64,000 nucleotides of DNA from Streptomyces endocoffeicus (GCF_016741935.1 NZ_JAERRG010000029.1:1-64000), one strand, 5' to 3'. Numbered from the stretch's first letter, positions 8,536 to 17,613 are shown. Notes: generated from the sequence alone by a model not told the origin. Made by a program: numbers and translations.

Positions 8536-9309
8536 TCAGCCGCGGCCGATGTACGGCATCGCCGTCGCCATGACCGTCGCGAACTGCACATTCGCCTCCA
8601 GGGGCAGCGACGCCATATGCCGCACCGTCCGTGCCACGTCCGCGACGTCCATCACGGGCTCGGCCACCACCTCCCCGCTCGCCTGCGGCACACCGGCGGA
8701 CATCCGTTCGGTCATCTCGGTCGCCGCGTTGCCGATGTCGATCTGCCCGCAGGCGATGCCGTATCGGCGTCCGTCCAGCGACAGCGACTTGGTGAGCCCC
8801 GTGATGGCGTGCTTGGTGGCCGTGTACGCCACGCTGTCCGGCCTGGGCACATGTGCCGAGAGCGAGCCGTTGTTGATGATCCGTCCGCCCCGGGGATCCT
8901 GGTCCCGCATCAGCCGGAACGCCGCCTGTGCGCACAGGAACGCCCCGGTGAGGTTGGTGTCCACGACCGACCGCCAGTCCTCGTAGGACAGATCCTCCAG
9001 CGGCACGCCGCGCGGGCCGAAGCTGCCCGCGTTGTTGAACAGCAGGTCCAGCCGTCCGAACCGCTCCCGTACCGCCGCGAAGAGCGCGTCCACCCGCTCC
9101 GGGCTCGCCACGTCCGTCGGCACCACCGGGGCCGGGGGGCCGCCACCGGCCAGCCGCGCCGTCTCGGTCAGGGCCTCCTCGCGGCGCCCCGCGAGCACCA
9201 CCGACCAGCCCGCCTCGAGGAGTTCGAGCGCCACGGCCCGGCCGACCCCGGAGCCCGCGCCCGTCACCACCGCCACTTTCGACACCACCGACACACGACC
9301 GTCGCTCAT
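8536..9309 (-). CDS. SDR-family oxidoreductase
   Basis: A 257-aa classical short-chain dehydrogenase/reductase. It has the Rossmann nucleotide-binding motif VTGAGSGVGRA at about residues 15-25, the NNAG motif (LLFNNAGSFG), a catalytic Ser in IINNGSLSAH, and the catalytic Tyr/Lys pair in VAYTATKHA. An Arg in the second beta-alpha turn (LAGRREEA) suggests NADP preference. Substrate is unknown, and the gene is not in an obvious operon. The start ATG at 9309 gives the normal family length. Confidence 0.92.
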   Translation of the reverse strand: MSDGRVSVVSKVAVVTGAGSGVGRAVALELLEAGWSVVLAGRREEALTETARLAGGGPPAPVVPTDVASPERVDALFAAVRERFGRLDLLFNNAGSFGPRGVPLEDLSYEDWRSVVDTNLTGAFLCAQAAFRLMRDQDPRGGRIINNGSLSAHVPRPDSVAYTATKHAITGLTKSLSLDGRRYGIACGQIDIGNAATEMTERMSAGVPQASGEVVAEPVMDVADVARTVRHMASLPLEANVQFATVMATAMPYIGRG

Positions 9310-9409
9310 GCCGCCGCAGCGTACGTCACGTCAGTCGGCACGTCAGTCGGCATGTCAGTTCGCCGTGGGAGTGGGCCGATTCGCGGTAAAGGTCCCTTCC
9401 GGCAACGGA

Positions 9410-9431
9410 ACTCACCGAGCGGTCATATCAA
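9410..9431 (+). promoter_or_regulatory. Possible PHO box upstream of phoD
   Basis: Two 11-bp direct units, ACTCACCGAGC and GGTCATATCAA, weakly resemble the GTTCACC repeats bound by PhoP in Streptomyces. They lie about 75 bases before the phoD start. The match is partial and the call rests mainly on the downstream gene being a typical PhoP target. Confidence 0.3.
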
Positions 9432-9506
9432 TGTCGTGTGCACGCAAACGCCCGGCCGTCCCCCGACACTCCAATTCCTCTGACGCCACGAGCCAGGGGA
9501 GAGCAC

Positions 9507-11129
9507 ATGGCACATGACTCGCATCAGCGCGCCATACGAGCCGCGGCCGCCCGTCTGGGACGCCGCCGCTTCCTCACCGTGACGGGAGCCGCCGCCGCGC
9601 TCGCCTTCACCACCAACCTGCCCAGCGCCCACGCCGCGCAGGTGTCGCCGCGCGCCCTCGCCGACAACCCGTTCACGCTCGGCGTGGCCTCCGGCGACCC
9701 GCTGCCCGACGCCGTCGTGCTGTGGACCAGGCTGGCGCCCCGCCCCTACGAGCCGGGCAACGGGCTGCCCGAAGAGGGCACCGTCAAGGTCGAGTGGGAG
9801 ATCGCCCGCGACGAGAAGTTCCAGCGCGTCGCCCGCCGGGGGACCAGCACCGCGCACGCCGAGTTCAACTACACGGTGCACGTGGACGCCAAGGGGCTCG
9901 AGCCGGGCCGCGTCTACTGGTACCGCTTCAAGGCCGGGAACTGGACCAGCCCGGTGGGCCGCACCCGCACCACCCCCGCCCAGGGCGCCAAGGTCCAGGA
10001 GGTCCGCTTCGGCCTGGTGTCCTGCCAGGCGTACCACGACGGCTACTTCACCGCCTACCGCCACCTGGCGCAGGAGGACCTGGACGCCGTCTTCCACGTG
10101 GGCGACTACCAGTACGAGTACGCGGTCAACGCCGCGGGCGGCGCCCGCGGCTACACCGACCGCACCCTCCCCGCGGTGTTCAACAAAGAGACCATGACCC
10201 TCGGGGACTACCGGCTGCGCTACGCGCTCTACAAGTCCGACGAGGACCTCCAGGCCGCCCACGCCGCCTTCCCCTGGTACGTCACCTGGGACGACCACGA
10301 GACCGAGAACAACTACGCGGGCGACATCGACGAGAACGGCGGCCCGTCGGACGAGTTCCTGATCCGCCGGGCGGCCGCCTACCGGGCGTACTGGGAGAAC
10401 ATGCCGCTGCGCATGCCGCAGCAGCCGAGCGGCGCCGATATGCGGCTCTACCGCCGCTTCCACTACGGCAAGCTGGCCCAGTTCGACATCCTCGACACCC
10501 GCCAGTACCGCTCCAACCAGGCGTACGGCGACGGCTGGCAGTACCCGGGACCGGAGTCCGAGGACCCCTCGCGCACCCTCACCGGCGCCACCCAGGAGCG
10601 CTGGCTGCTCGACGGCTTCCAGCGCTCCACCGCCACCTGGAACGTGCTGCCGCAGCAGGTCACCTTCTCCCAGCGGAAGAACACCACGGCCGCGCGCTCC
10701 AAGCTCTCCATGGACTCCTGGGACGGCTACCCCGCCTCCCGGGAGCGGATCCTGGCCGGTGTCGAGAAGGCGGGCCTGGACAACTTCGTCGTCCTGACCG
10801 GCGATGTCCATGTGCACTACGCCTTCGACATCAAGAAGGACTTCGACGACGCGGGCTCCCGGACCCTGGGCGTGGAGTTCGTCGGCACCTCCGTCAGCAG
10901 CGGCAAGGACGGCGCCGACAAGCCCGACAACTGGGCCACCTACATGGCCGCCAACCCGCATATGAAGTTCTACAACGGCCGGCGCGGCTATGTGACCGTC
11001 TCGCTGGACGAGGAGCGGGCACGGGCCGACTACAAGACTGTCCCCGCGGTCACGACCCAGGGCGCGCCGCTCACCACGGCGGCGTCGTTCGTCAGCGAGG
11101 CCGGGAACCCCGGCCTGAAGCAGGTCTGA
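9507..11129 (+). CDS. phoD: Alkaline phosphatase D (PhoD), Tat-exported
   Basis: A 540-aa secreted phosphodiesterase/phosphomonoesterase that releases phosphate from extracellular esters. A twin-arginine signal (GRRRFLTVTGAAAAL) precedes an Ala-His-Ala cleavage site near residue 46. The fibronectin-like N-terminal domain is followed by the metallophosphatase core: RFGLVSCQAY, FHVGDYQYEY, TWDDHETENNY, and VVLTGDVHVHYAFD, the metal-binding residues of the PhoD family (Ca and Fe sites). The length matches the family. The ribosome binding site AGGGGAGAG precedes the ATG at 9507. It is probably induced by phosphate starvation through PhoP. It is convergent with the lanthipeptide operon. Confidence 0.95.
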   Translation: MAHDSHQRAIRAAAARLGRRRFLTVTGAAAALAFTTNLPSAHAAQVSPRALADNPFTLGVASGDPLPDAVVLWTRLAPRPYEPGNGLPEEGTVKVEWEIARDEKFQRVARRGTSTAHAEFNYTVHVDAKGLEPGRVYWYRFKAGNWTSPVGRTRTTPAQGAKVQEVRFGLVSCQAYHDGYFTAYRHLAQEDLDAVFHVGDYQYEYAVNAAGGARGYTDRTLPAVFNKETMTLGDYRLRYALYKSDEDLQAAHAAFPWYVTWDDHETENNYAGDIDENGGPSDEFLIRRAAAYRAYWENMPLRMPQQPSGADMRLYRRFHYGKLAQFDILDTRQYRSNQAYGDGWQYPGPESEDPSRTLTGATQERWLLDGFQRSTATWNVLPQQVTFSQRKNTTAARSKLSMDSWDGYPASRERILAGVEKAGLDNFVVLTGDVHVHYAFDIKKDFDDAGSRTLGVEFVGTSVSSGKDGADKPDNWATYMAANPHMKFYNGRRGYVTVSLDEERARADYKTVPAVTTQGAPLTTAASFVSEAGNPGLKQV

Positions 11130-11162
11130 CGGGACTGGTGACGAAAACGTACCCAGCAGTGA

Positions 11163-12407
11163 TCAGCTCAGGAGGAGAAGGGCATCCCAGGCGATGGTGT
11201 TCGTGGTGGGCAGTAAACCCTGGGTTTCCGCCAGGACGAGTGCCACGCCCGTCGCGCCGGTGAGGAAGCCCAGGTTCCCTGACCTGATGTCCTGGTTCCC
11301 ATCTGGTGGGAGCAGGGGCGTGGTGAGGGCCGCGGCCCGCCGCCCGGCCTGGGAGCAGCCGCTGCGGTGAATGGCTTGGAGGACTCCGGCGGTTCCGTGG
11401 CACAGCCCGGGGCCGTCGGTGTCCCAGTGTTCGGCCGGGCGTTGCGCGAGGGAGGCAACGGCTGTTTGTCCTGCGTGGACGAGTTCGCCGTCGTGGAGTG
11501 CCCGTCCGGCGTGCGTGAGCGCACTGCCGATGCCCGCTGCGCCGTAACACCATGCGTCGCGCCTGCCAGGGGCGGTGGCCAGGTGGTCGCGGTTCGGGGG
11601 TTGGCGCAGTGCGTCGCCGCTGATGTGCGCGGGCCAGGAACCGCCGGGGGCGGACCAGCGCAGGAGCCAGGCTGCCGCGGTACGGATCGCGTCCAGTTGC
11701 GCTGGAACGGTGCGGTCGGCGACGGCGGCGAGGGAGAGGAAGGCGAGCGGCCCGGCGATGCCGTGGGCGAGACCGGTGGTGGCCGCACCGGAGGGAGACA
11801 GGGCGCCGGCGACGGGGAGGAGGTGGTCGTGGGCGGGGAGCCACCAGCCCGGGAGATGCCCCACCGGAGTGTTGATCATTTCGGTGAGTGCGGTGAGTGC
11901 GTCGGTCAGTCCCGGTACGGCGGGAGCATGACCCGTCTGGTCGGCGGCGAGCAGGATCCGGCCGATGCCGGAAAGACCCTTGATGGCGTCGTAGACGCCC
12001 CAGGGAGTGCCCCGCTGCCCGCCGCTGAGACGCTTGCGCTGGTGGTGGGCGAGGCCCTGGGCCCGTGCGGCCAGCCAGGACGTGGCGTGCTCCAGGGCTG
12101 TGCGTTGGACACGCGGTTCGGGCAGGTAGGCGCTGCCGATGAGGAGAGAGGCGGCGAGTGCTCCTGGACCGCTGTAGATGCCGTCAGGTGGCGCACCGGC
12201 CAGTAGTGAAGCCGCAGCGTCCCAGTGGTGTTCGGCTGCCGGTGCGAGGCTCGGGTCCGTGGGGGACAGCGCGGCAAGCAGCAGGGCGGTTCCGGGAAGC
12301 CCGTCGTTCAGGGTCGACGCCGCGCTCCGGCTGACGGCCGTGGTGATGTGCGTGGGGTCGGCGACGGTACGGACGACGTGTTCCACGGTCGCGGCGGGGT
12401 CAGCCAT
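11163..12407 (-). CDS. LanC-like lanthionine synthetase (cyclase)
   Basis: A 414-aa class I lanthipeptide cyclase homologue. LanC enzymes catalyse Michael addition of Cys thiols onto dehydroalanine/dehydrobutyrine in the modified precursor. The zinc and active-site motifs are visible: GLAHGIAG near residue 214, WCYGAAGIG near 299, and GLCHGTAG near 349, supplying the two Cys and one His that bind zinc. The fold is the expected alpha/alpha barrel of GxxG repeats. Its start overlaps the end of the LanB gene by eight bases, so the two are translationally coupled. It is the last gene of the four-gene operon. No dedicated transporter or protease gene follows. Confidence 0.93.
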   Translation of the reverse strand: MADPAATVEHVVRTVADPTHITTAVSRSAASTLNDGLPGTALLLAALSPTDPSLAPAAEHHWDAAASLLAGAPPDGIYSGPGALAASLLIGSAYLPEPRVQRTALEHATSWLAARAQGLAHHQRKRLSGGQRGTPWGVYDAIKGLSGIGRILLAADQTGHAPAVPGLTDALTALTEMINTPVGHLPGWWLPAHDHLLPVAGALSPSGAATTGLAHGIAGPLAFLSLAAVADRTVPAQLDAIRTAAAWLLRWSAPGGSWPAHISGDALRQPPNRDHLATAPGRRDAWCYGAAGIGSALTHAGRALHDGELVHAGQTAVASLAQRPAEHWDTDGPGLCHGTAGVLQAIHRSGCSQAGRRAAALTTPLLPPDGNQDIRSGNLGFLTGATGVALVLAETQGLLPTTNTIAWDALLLLS

Positions 12408-15204
12408 GGGAGTGGAGGAGGTCGGTGGCCAGGGAGCGGGCGATGCGTTCGTGGCCGGGGTAGGGGCCGAGAAGCCGGTTGCAATGCATATGGATCAAGT
12501 CCGACGCGCAGCGCTCGGCTGTTTGCAGGGTGGGAAGAGATACTCGATAGCCGTCCAGCGCTGCCTGTCGTGCCGTCCAGACCATGGCGAGCCGGGCTGG
12601 TATGGCGCCGAACCGGGCCGGATCGCGGAGCTGTTCCCGTCGGCGGCGTTCGGCAGGGGTGAGCAGGCCGCCACGGGCCGCCGTCGGTGAGGCGACGGTC
12701 CGGGCGATCGCGGCCGCGGAGCGGGCGGCAAGCAGAAGCCGGTCCTCCTCAGCTCTGAGGTCACGGAGCGCAGCCAGAACGAGGGCGCTGTCCGCGGCGA
12801 AAACGGCTTCCGCCGCTTCGATGGCATGGGGGCCACCGTAGCGCTGCGTCTCGCGTACGTAGGGCTCGTAGTAGAGGTGTCCGCTGCTCAGGCGCTGCTC
12901 GGCGAGGTCGGCTGCCCACTGTGCGAGGGTGTGCTGCAGGCGGTTCAGCGCCTCGGGGTCAGCGTGGTAGCGCAGGCGGAGGTGCGGGCCGAGGGCCGGG
13001 GTGTCGTAGCGGAGCCAGAACAGCCCTGCTGCGGCCGGTACTGGGGGAAGCTGCTGGAGTACGGCGTCTTGGTGACGGGCGGAGACCGGGATGGCGGCGG
13101 ATAACCAGTCGCGCCCGTGGGCGCGGGTATCGGCTGAGCGAGGTCTGAGCGCGGTGCGCGGATCGATGCGAGCGGGGGGAGGCTGGGCGCGGCGGTGGAG
13201 AGCGATGACGAGTTCGAGAGGATGGCGGCCATGAGGGCCCTCGACGGCCGGCTCGTGATCGTGGTGTCCAAGGGCTTCGGTAAGCGATCGGGCCCCGCGC
13301 AGCACGGTGCGTCGCAGGATCTCCTGGTGGTCGGTGTCGCGCAGATGAAGGGGCAGTTGACGGTCGGACTCCTCGGCCACGACCGCCTCAGGGACCGGCG
13401 GGTGCGTCCGGGCGAGCCAGGCGGCCAGGCGCGGACACCAGGTCGACCGCTTGGCCGCGGCGGTCACCAGGCCGTCCGGCAGAATCCAGCGCTGCGGGGC
13501 CAGGATGGTGCCGCGGTACGTAACCCGTGGGGTGTAGGGGAAGCAAGAGCCGCGTCCCCACGACCAGGTATGCCAGGGCCGCTCGTCGACGTGGCCGAGC
13601 AAGTGCAGCAGGTGGGCGGTGGGCGGGAGGAGGCCGCGGGTGATGCGGCTGAACAATACTGGTACGACCTGCCGTTGCAGAGTGAGCGACCACACCCTCA
13701 GGTGTCGGGCGACGGCGGTGATCGCCAAGTCGTCGAGGTGAAGGTCGCCGTCACGGGCCGGGCAGCCGACCGGGATGCGGTACGGGGCGAACCCGGACTC
13801 GACCGCGAGTGCGGCGGTCCTGGCGGTGAGGGGGCGGCAGACGATCTCTGCGACAACCGCTTTGCCGTCCTTCGCGGTCGGGGCCAGTTGGGACAGCCAT
13901 CGCGCGAACCGTCCTGCGGCTGATCCGGCCTGCTGGGCGGCGTGATGGCCGACCATCAGCCTGGAAGAGTTTCCCGGCTCGGGCAGCAGGCGTACGTGGA
14001 TCTCCGCGCTGCGCGGCGGTAGGCCCGTTCCGTGATCCAGTTGTTCGATGTGTGCTTCGGTCAGCTCGACCTCGCATCGCCCGTGTACGAGGGCGTCCGT
14101 GAGGAGCGAGGCCAGGACTCGATCGCGCTGTTCACCGATCCCGGCGGTGGCCGCGATGGCGTCGTCCGGACCGGGCGGCCCGATCCCGATGGCTGGGTCG
14201 ATGGCCTCCAGGAGCGGCACCATGCGGTGGTGCCCGTATGTGGTCGTGAACCGCTCCGTCCAAGGACGCAGCGGTGGGGCGCGGTGGCTGATTCGCCACA
14301 GGGCTGCCGCGGCCTGTGCGGCCTTCACGCCGATGGCAGCAGGAAGCTGGATATCGGCGTCAGCCAGCGTGTCGACCGTGATCGGCCGTTCGACGGAGTG
14401 GAGGCGGTCGGTGAAATCCCGGGCCGAGCGCAGCAGCGTCAGCCGCTGTGCCGCGCCGGGCCGGTGCTGGTCGGCTTCGCCGAGCAGCCGCCGTAACCGG
14501 ATGAGGAGCCCGTGCTCGGGCACGGGTTCGGGGACCTTGCGCAGCAGGTGTCCGAGCGGGTCGCCGCGCAGGTCTTCGGGAAGCAGATCACTCAGCAGGA
14601 CCCCCGTTCGGATCATGTGCACCACCGCCGCCTGGGCGGCCTCGGCGGTCGCGCCCGGGTAGCGGTTCACGACGGCCGCGATGACGTCGCTCCCCGAGGT
14701 GCGGTCGGCACATACCTCCAGCAGCCATTCCGACAGCTGGGTGACCCGGACAGTGCCGAGATGTCCGCTACCGTCCGGGCCAGGGTGCTCGACCTCGTAC
14801 CGGGTCCCGCGGCGCACCACGAGATTGTTCACCGTCAGGGCCAGCGTCGGCACCACGCCCGGTAACTCCAACACGCGGTCGGCGAAGCTCAGCAACCATT
14901 GCGGGCTGGGCACGGTGACCGTCTGGTGGCGCTTGCCCAGGCGGAGCACACTCCGGTTGCCTTCCAGCCGGGCCGCGGCAACCGCGCACCACACGCCATG
15001 GGGGGTCGTACGCGTCCGCGCTCGAATCGCGTAGGCGGTGCGCGTCACGGCGGCCCGGTGCGAGTCGTTGGGCGCCTGCTCCAAGGAACGGGAGGCGAGG
15101 AACAGACCTTCCGCGAACAGCCCGTCCTCCTGGTTCGCGCCAGAGGCCAGCAGAGGGATGCGGGCCATCGCTACCGGGTCGAACGTGAAGACTTCTCCTG
15201 GCAC
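12400..15204 (-). CDS. Lantibiotic dehydratase (LanB), full length
   Basis: A 934-aa class I dehydratase. The N-terminal glutamylation region contains the family motif TRTTPHGVWCAV near residue 55 and YGHHRMVPLLEAIDPAIG near 320. The C-terminal glutamate-elimination region (SpaB_C) begins near 660 with DWLSAAIPVS and includes HLRLRYHADPEALN and HLYYEPYVRETQRYGG. Both halves are present, unlike split LanB enzymes. It should dehydrate Ser/Thr of the precursor using glutamyl-tRNA. The start is GTG at 15204 with AGGGGG upstream. A strong stem-loop separates it from the precursor gene, which may set the ratio of peptide to enzyme. Confidence 0.95.
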   Translation of the reverse strand: MPGEVFTFDPVAMARIPLLASGANQEDGLFAEGLFLASRSLEQAPNDSHRAAVTRTAYAIRARTRTTPHGVWCAVAAARLEGNRSVLRLGKRHQTVTVPSPQWLLSFADRVLELPGVVPTLALTVNNLVVRRGTRYEVEHPGPDGSGHLGTVRVTQLSEWLLEVCADRTSGSDVIAAVVNRYPGATAEAAQAAVVHMIRTGVLLSDLLPEDLRGDPLGHLLRKVPEPVPEHGLLIRLRRLLGEADQHRPGAAQRLTLLRSARDFTDRLHSVERPITVDTLADADIQLPAAIGVKAAQAAAALWRISHRAPPLRPWTERFTTTYGHHRMVPLLEAIDPAIGIGPPGPDDAIAATAGIGEQRDRVLASLLTDALVHGRCEVELTEAHIEQLDHGTGLPPRSAEIHVRLLPEPGNSSRLMVGHHAAQQAGSAAGRFARWLSQLAPTAKDGKAVVAEIVCRPLTARTAALAVESGFAPYRIPVGCPARDGDLHLDDLAITAVARHLRVWSLTLQRQVVPVLFSRITRGLLPPTAHLLHLLGHVDERPWHTWSWGRGSCFPYTPRVTYRGTILAPQRWILPDGLVTAAAKRSTWCPRLAAWLARTHPPVPEAVVAEESDRQLPLHLRDTDHQEILRRTVLRGARSLTEALGHHDHEPAVEGPHGRHPLELVIALHRRAQPPPARIDPRTALRPRSADTRAHGRDWLSAAIPVSARHQDAVLQQLPPVPAAAGLFWLRYDTPALGPHLRLRYHADPEALNRLQHTLAQWAADLAEQRLSSGHLYYEPYVRETQRYGGPHAIEAAEAVFAADSALVLAALRDLRAEEDRLLLAARSAAAIARTVASPTAARGGLLTPAERRRREQLRDPARFGAIPARLAMVWTARQAALDGYRVSLPTLQTAERCASDLIHMHCNRLLGPYPGHERIARSLATDLLHSHG

Positions 15205-15231
15205 TATGCCCCCTGGCTCTCGCTGGTCGGG

Positions 15232-15256
15232 GTGGCGCGGACGGTGGCCGCGCCAC
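15232..15256 (-). promoter_or_regulatory. Stem-loop between precursor and lanB
   Basis: Perfect 9-bp inverted repeat GTGGCGCGG / CCGCGCCAC with a 7-base loop, in the 79-base gap between the lanthipeptide precursor stop and the dehydratase start. No U-run follows. It could act as a partial terminator or RNA-processing stabiliser, so that precursor mRNA exceeds enzyme mRNA, as known for several lantibiotic operons. Confidence 0.65.
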
Positions 15257-15283
15257 TCCGACGTTCATCCGGACCGCTGGTTG

Positions 15284-15463
15284 CTACCGGGCGTCGGGGA
15301 TCAGGCACCCGGTAGTGGGTCCCTGCGGCGGGGACGGCCCGCAGCCGTCGCCGGTGGTGTCGCCGTCGGTGTCGCCATCGGTCTCGGCGAAGCCGTTCCG
15401 GATCTCGGACAGACGGGTGTTCGTCGCGTCCAGACGGAACACCTCAAGCAGGGCAGCGTCCAT
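15284..15463 (-). CDS. FxLD-family lanthipeptide precursor peptide
   Basis: A 59-aa peptide directly upstream of lanB. It starts at ATG 15463 behind an almost perfect ribosome binding site (AAAGGAGG, six bases from the ATG), the strongest in this region. The leader holds Phe-Arg-Leu-Asp at residues 9-12, matching the FxLD box recognised by LanB in this family. The C-terminal core region (from about residue 27) is rich in Thr, Asp and Gly, with Cys at 41 and 53 and candidate dehydration sites Thr28, 32, 36, 37, 50, 51 and Ser44. Several Asp-Gly steps (29-30, 33-34, 39-40) are suitable for isoaspartate formation by the neighbouring methyltransferase. At most two thioether rings are possible. 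The cleavage site is not obvious and no protease is encoded nearby. Confidence 0.88.
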   Translation of the reverse strand: MDAALLEVFRLDATNTRLSEIRNGFAETDGDTDGDTTGDGCGPSPPQGPTTGCLIPDAR

Positions 15464-15543
15464 GTCAACCTCCTTTCTGCGCGTCGAAGGTGATGGTGCG
15501 CCCCGAGCCGTTGCGGCCCGGGAGATCGGGGATCGGCGGGTGC

Positions 15544-16752
15544 TCAGGGCCAGGCGAGCACCATGCGCAGTCCAGGGCCGTCCAACACGCGCCCGGCGGC
15601 GGGCAGGCACTCGGAGCCTTCGGGGTGGAGGTGGAGCGCCGGTCCGGGGCCACCACGGTGGTCGTGGTCCCATACGCGCAGATGCCGGGCGCAATCCTCG
15701 GCCAGGGTCTCGTCGCGGCCGTGCCAGGCGACGCCGTATTCGAACCGGGCATTGTCCGTGCCCACCGGGCGCATCGTCAGATAGGCGAGGGTGTTCGCGC
15801 TCCAGGTGACGGGGCTGCCTCCGGGCAGCGTCCACGCTCCGCCCGGACGGTCGAGGGTCTGGCGGTCCACGTGCAGGCGCCCGAAGACATCCAGCACCGT
15901 CGCCAGCCACACGTCCACGACGGGCCGGGTGCCCTCGGTGACGCCGACCGTCACCCCGGTCCACACCTCATGACGCTTGCCCGCCAGGGCTTCGGTCAGG
16001 GCGGCGGCATCGGGCTGCGCCCCGCCGTCCCACCGCAGCCGCACGTCGTCACCGAGCAGCGTCGTGGCCACTGGATCCTTCGCCGCCTGCCCGCGCATGC
16101 GTACGAAGCCGCACAGGTCCCAGCCGTCACCGCGCCAATGGCCACTCTCCTGTGTGAAGGTGAGTAAGCGTCCCAGTCCCCGCAGCCGCAGCGGGACCAC
16201 CAGACGGCCTTCGTCGGTGAGCTGCTCCAGCCAGGCGGGGGCGATCGTCGTGGCCTGGGCGGTTACCACGATGCGGTCGTATGGGGCGCCGTCGGGGACT
16301 CCGAAGTGTCCGTCGTTGGTTACCAGCCGGATATCCGTGCACCCGGCAGCCTCAAGGCACCTCGCGGCCCGGTCGATCACTTCCGGGTCGATGTCCTGGC
16401 TTGTCACGCGGCCTCCATCACCGACCAGTTGGCGGAGAAGTGCCGCGTTGTAGCCGCCGGAACCCACTTCCAGCACCCTGTCGCCCGGCCGAGCCCGAAG
16501 GCGCTCCAGCATCGTGGCCACCAGCCATGGCGCGGAGACCGAACTGACCGGCTTACCGTCTGTGTCGCGCTTGGTGAACACCGCATCGTCGCGGTAGGCG
16601 TCCTCCAACGGAACGCCGGGGACGAACAGGTGCCGAGGCACGGCAGTGAACGCCGCGGCGACCTGCGGACTGGTGATCCTGCCTGTGGTCTGTAAGCCCT
16701 TGACCAGGTCGGCGTTCATGCCGACTGCGGTGGCAGCAGTGTCCAATAGCAC
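15544..16752 (-). CDS. FxLD-system methyltransferase (protein-isoaspartate methyltransferase-like)
   Basis: A 402-aa SAM-dependent enzyme. The N-terminal half is a PIMT-like domain: VPRHLFVPG, then SVSAPWLVATMLE, motif I VLEVGSGGYNAALL, and DRIVVTAQATTI. The C-terminal half is a family-specific extension. Enzymes of this system (LanSA, such as OlvSA) methylate an Asp side chain of the lanthipeptide. The ester collapses to a succinimide and opens to isoaspartate. The target here is probably one of the precursor's Asp-Gly sites. It is the first gene of the operon, with a GTG start at 16752. An in-frame ATG at 16719 is an alternative start. Confidence 0.9.
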   Translation of the reverse strand: MLLDTAATAVGMNADLVKGLQTTGRITSPQVAAAFTAVPRHLFVPGVPLEDAYRDDAVFTKRDTDGKPVSSVSAPWLVATMLERLRARPGDRVLEVGSGGYNAALLRQLVGDGGRVTSQDIDPEVIDRAARCLEAAGCTDIRLVTNDGHFGVPDGAPYDRIVVTAQATTIAPAWLEQLTDEGRLVVPLRLRGLGRLLTFTQESGHWRGDGWDLCGFVRMRGQAAKDPVATTLLGDDVRLRWDGGAQPDAAALTEALAGKRHEVWTGVTVGVTEGTRPVVDVWLATVLDVFGRLHVDRQTLDRPGGAWTLPGGSPVTWSANTLAYLTMRPVGTDNARFEYGVAWHGRDETLAEDCARHLRVWDHDHRGGPGPALHLHPEGSECLPAAGRVLDGPGLRMVLAWP

Positions 16753-17050
16753 CCCAACGCCCTTTCATTTCGCGGCAATTTCGCTCATCGCGCAGCTCGC
16801 CCCCCGGTGAAGCGCGGTAGTTCACGCGGCTCGTGACCGGTTCCGCGTACGACGTATTGACGCGTTCGGGGTCGAGGGGTGTGGCATCCGCTGAGGGGAG
16901 TGTAGCGACGTACCGCACCCGAATGGTTGCTGTTGGTGATGAAGGCTGCCGCGATGAGGCGGCGGTGCCGCGGGACAGGCGCGGGCGCGCGGTGTCGGCC
17001 GGCGTGCCGGGCCAGCTCTCGAAGAGATGTGGGCCCGGGGCCGTTGGCGG

Positions 17051-17349
17051 TCAGCGGAGGAACTGGCGGAGCATTGTGGTCAGTTCATGCGGCTTTTCCT
17101 CGGTGATCCAGTGGCCGGAACCACGGATCACCCTTCCTTCGACGTGCGTCGCGTAGTCGCGCCACTGGTCGGCGATGCTTCCGGCCAGAGCCTTCTGTCC
17201 GCCGATCGCGAGGACCGGCATCGGCAGCTTTCCCTTGGCCCGGAGCTGTTTGTTCTGTTCGACGTTGGTGCGCAGCGCTCGGTACATGTTCAGCCACGCG
17301 GTCACGAGCCCGGGGCGTCGCAGATATCGGGCGTAGAACTCGTAGTCCG
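17051..17349 (-). pseudogene. C-terminal remnant of an alpha/beta hydrolase
   Basis: About 99 codons remain. They encode the cap-to-C-terminal part of an epoxide-hydrolase-like alpha/beta hydrolase: FYARYLRRPGLVTAWLNMYRAL, then the strand with PMPVLAIGG and the catalytic His region VIRGSGHWITEEKP. The nucleophile elbow and N-terminal half are missing. Homology stops near 17347, exactly where an IS630-type transposase tail begins on the other strand. The gene was therefore probably destroyed by insertion and later deletion. An in-frame GTG at 17305 could start an 84-aa product, unlikely to be active. Confidence 0.8.
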
Positions 17350-17613
17350 GTCGAGCTGTGCTTCACCCCGACCTACGCATCCTGGGCCAACCCGATTGAG
17401 GCCCACTTCGGCCCGCTGCGGCAGTTCACCCTGGCCAACTCCCACCACCGCAGCCACCCCACGCAAACCCGGGCACTGCACCGCTACCTGCGCTGGCGCA
17501 ATACCAACGCCCGCCACCCCGACGTACTCACCGCCCAACGCAAGGAACGCGCCCGCGTCCGCAGCGAGAAGGGCATCCGCTGGGGCGGACGCCCCCTCAA
17601 CACCGCAGCCTGA
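17347..17613 (+). pseudogene. IS630-type transposase, C-terminal fragment
   Basis: About 88 codons reading VELCFTPTYASWANPIEAHF, then LRQFTLANSHHRSH and a basic tail ending at TGA 17611. The TPTYASWANPIE segment is the last acidic-residue motif (E of DDE) of IS630/Tc1-type transposases. The upstream two thirds and any left inverted repeat are absent, so the element cannot move. It abuts the truncated hydrolase and marks an old insertion-deletion event. Confidence 0.8.

Noticed and set aside
11163..16752. Graspetide or lasso peptide cluster
   Set aside because: LanB and LanC are unmistakable; no ATP-grasp or intact asparagine-synthase-type cyclase accompanies the precursor.
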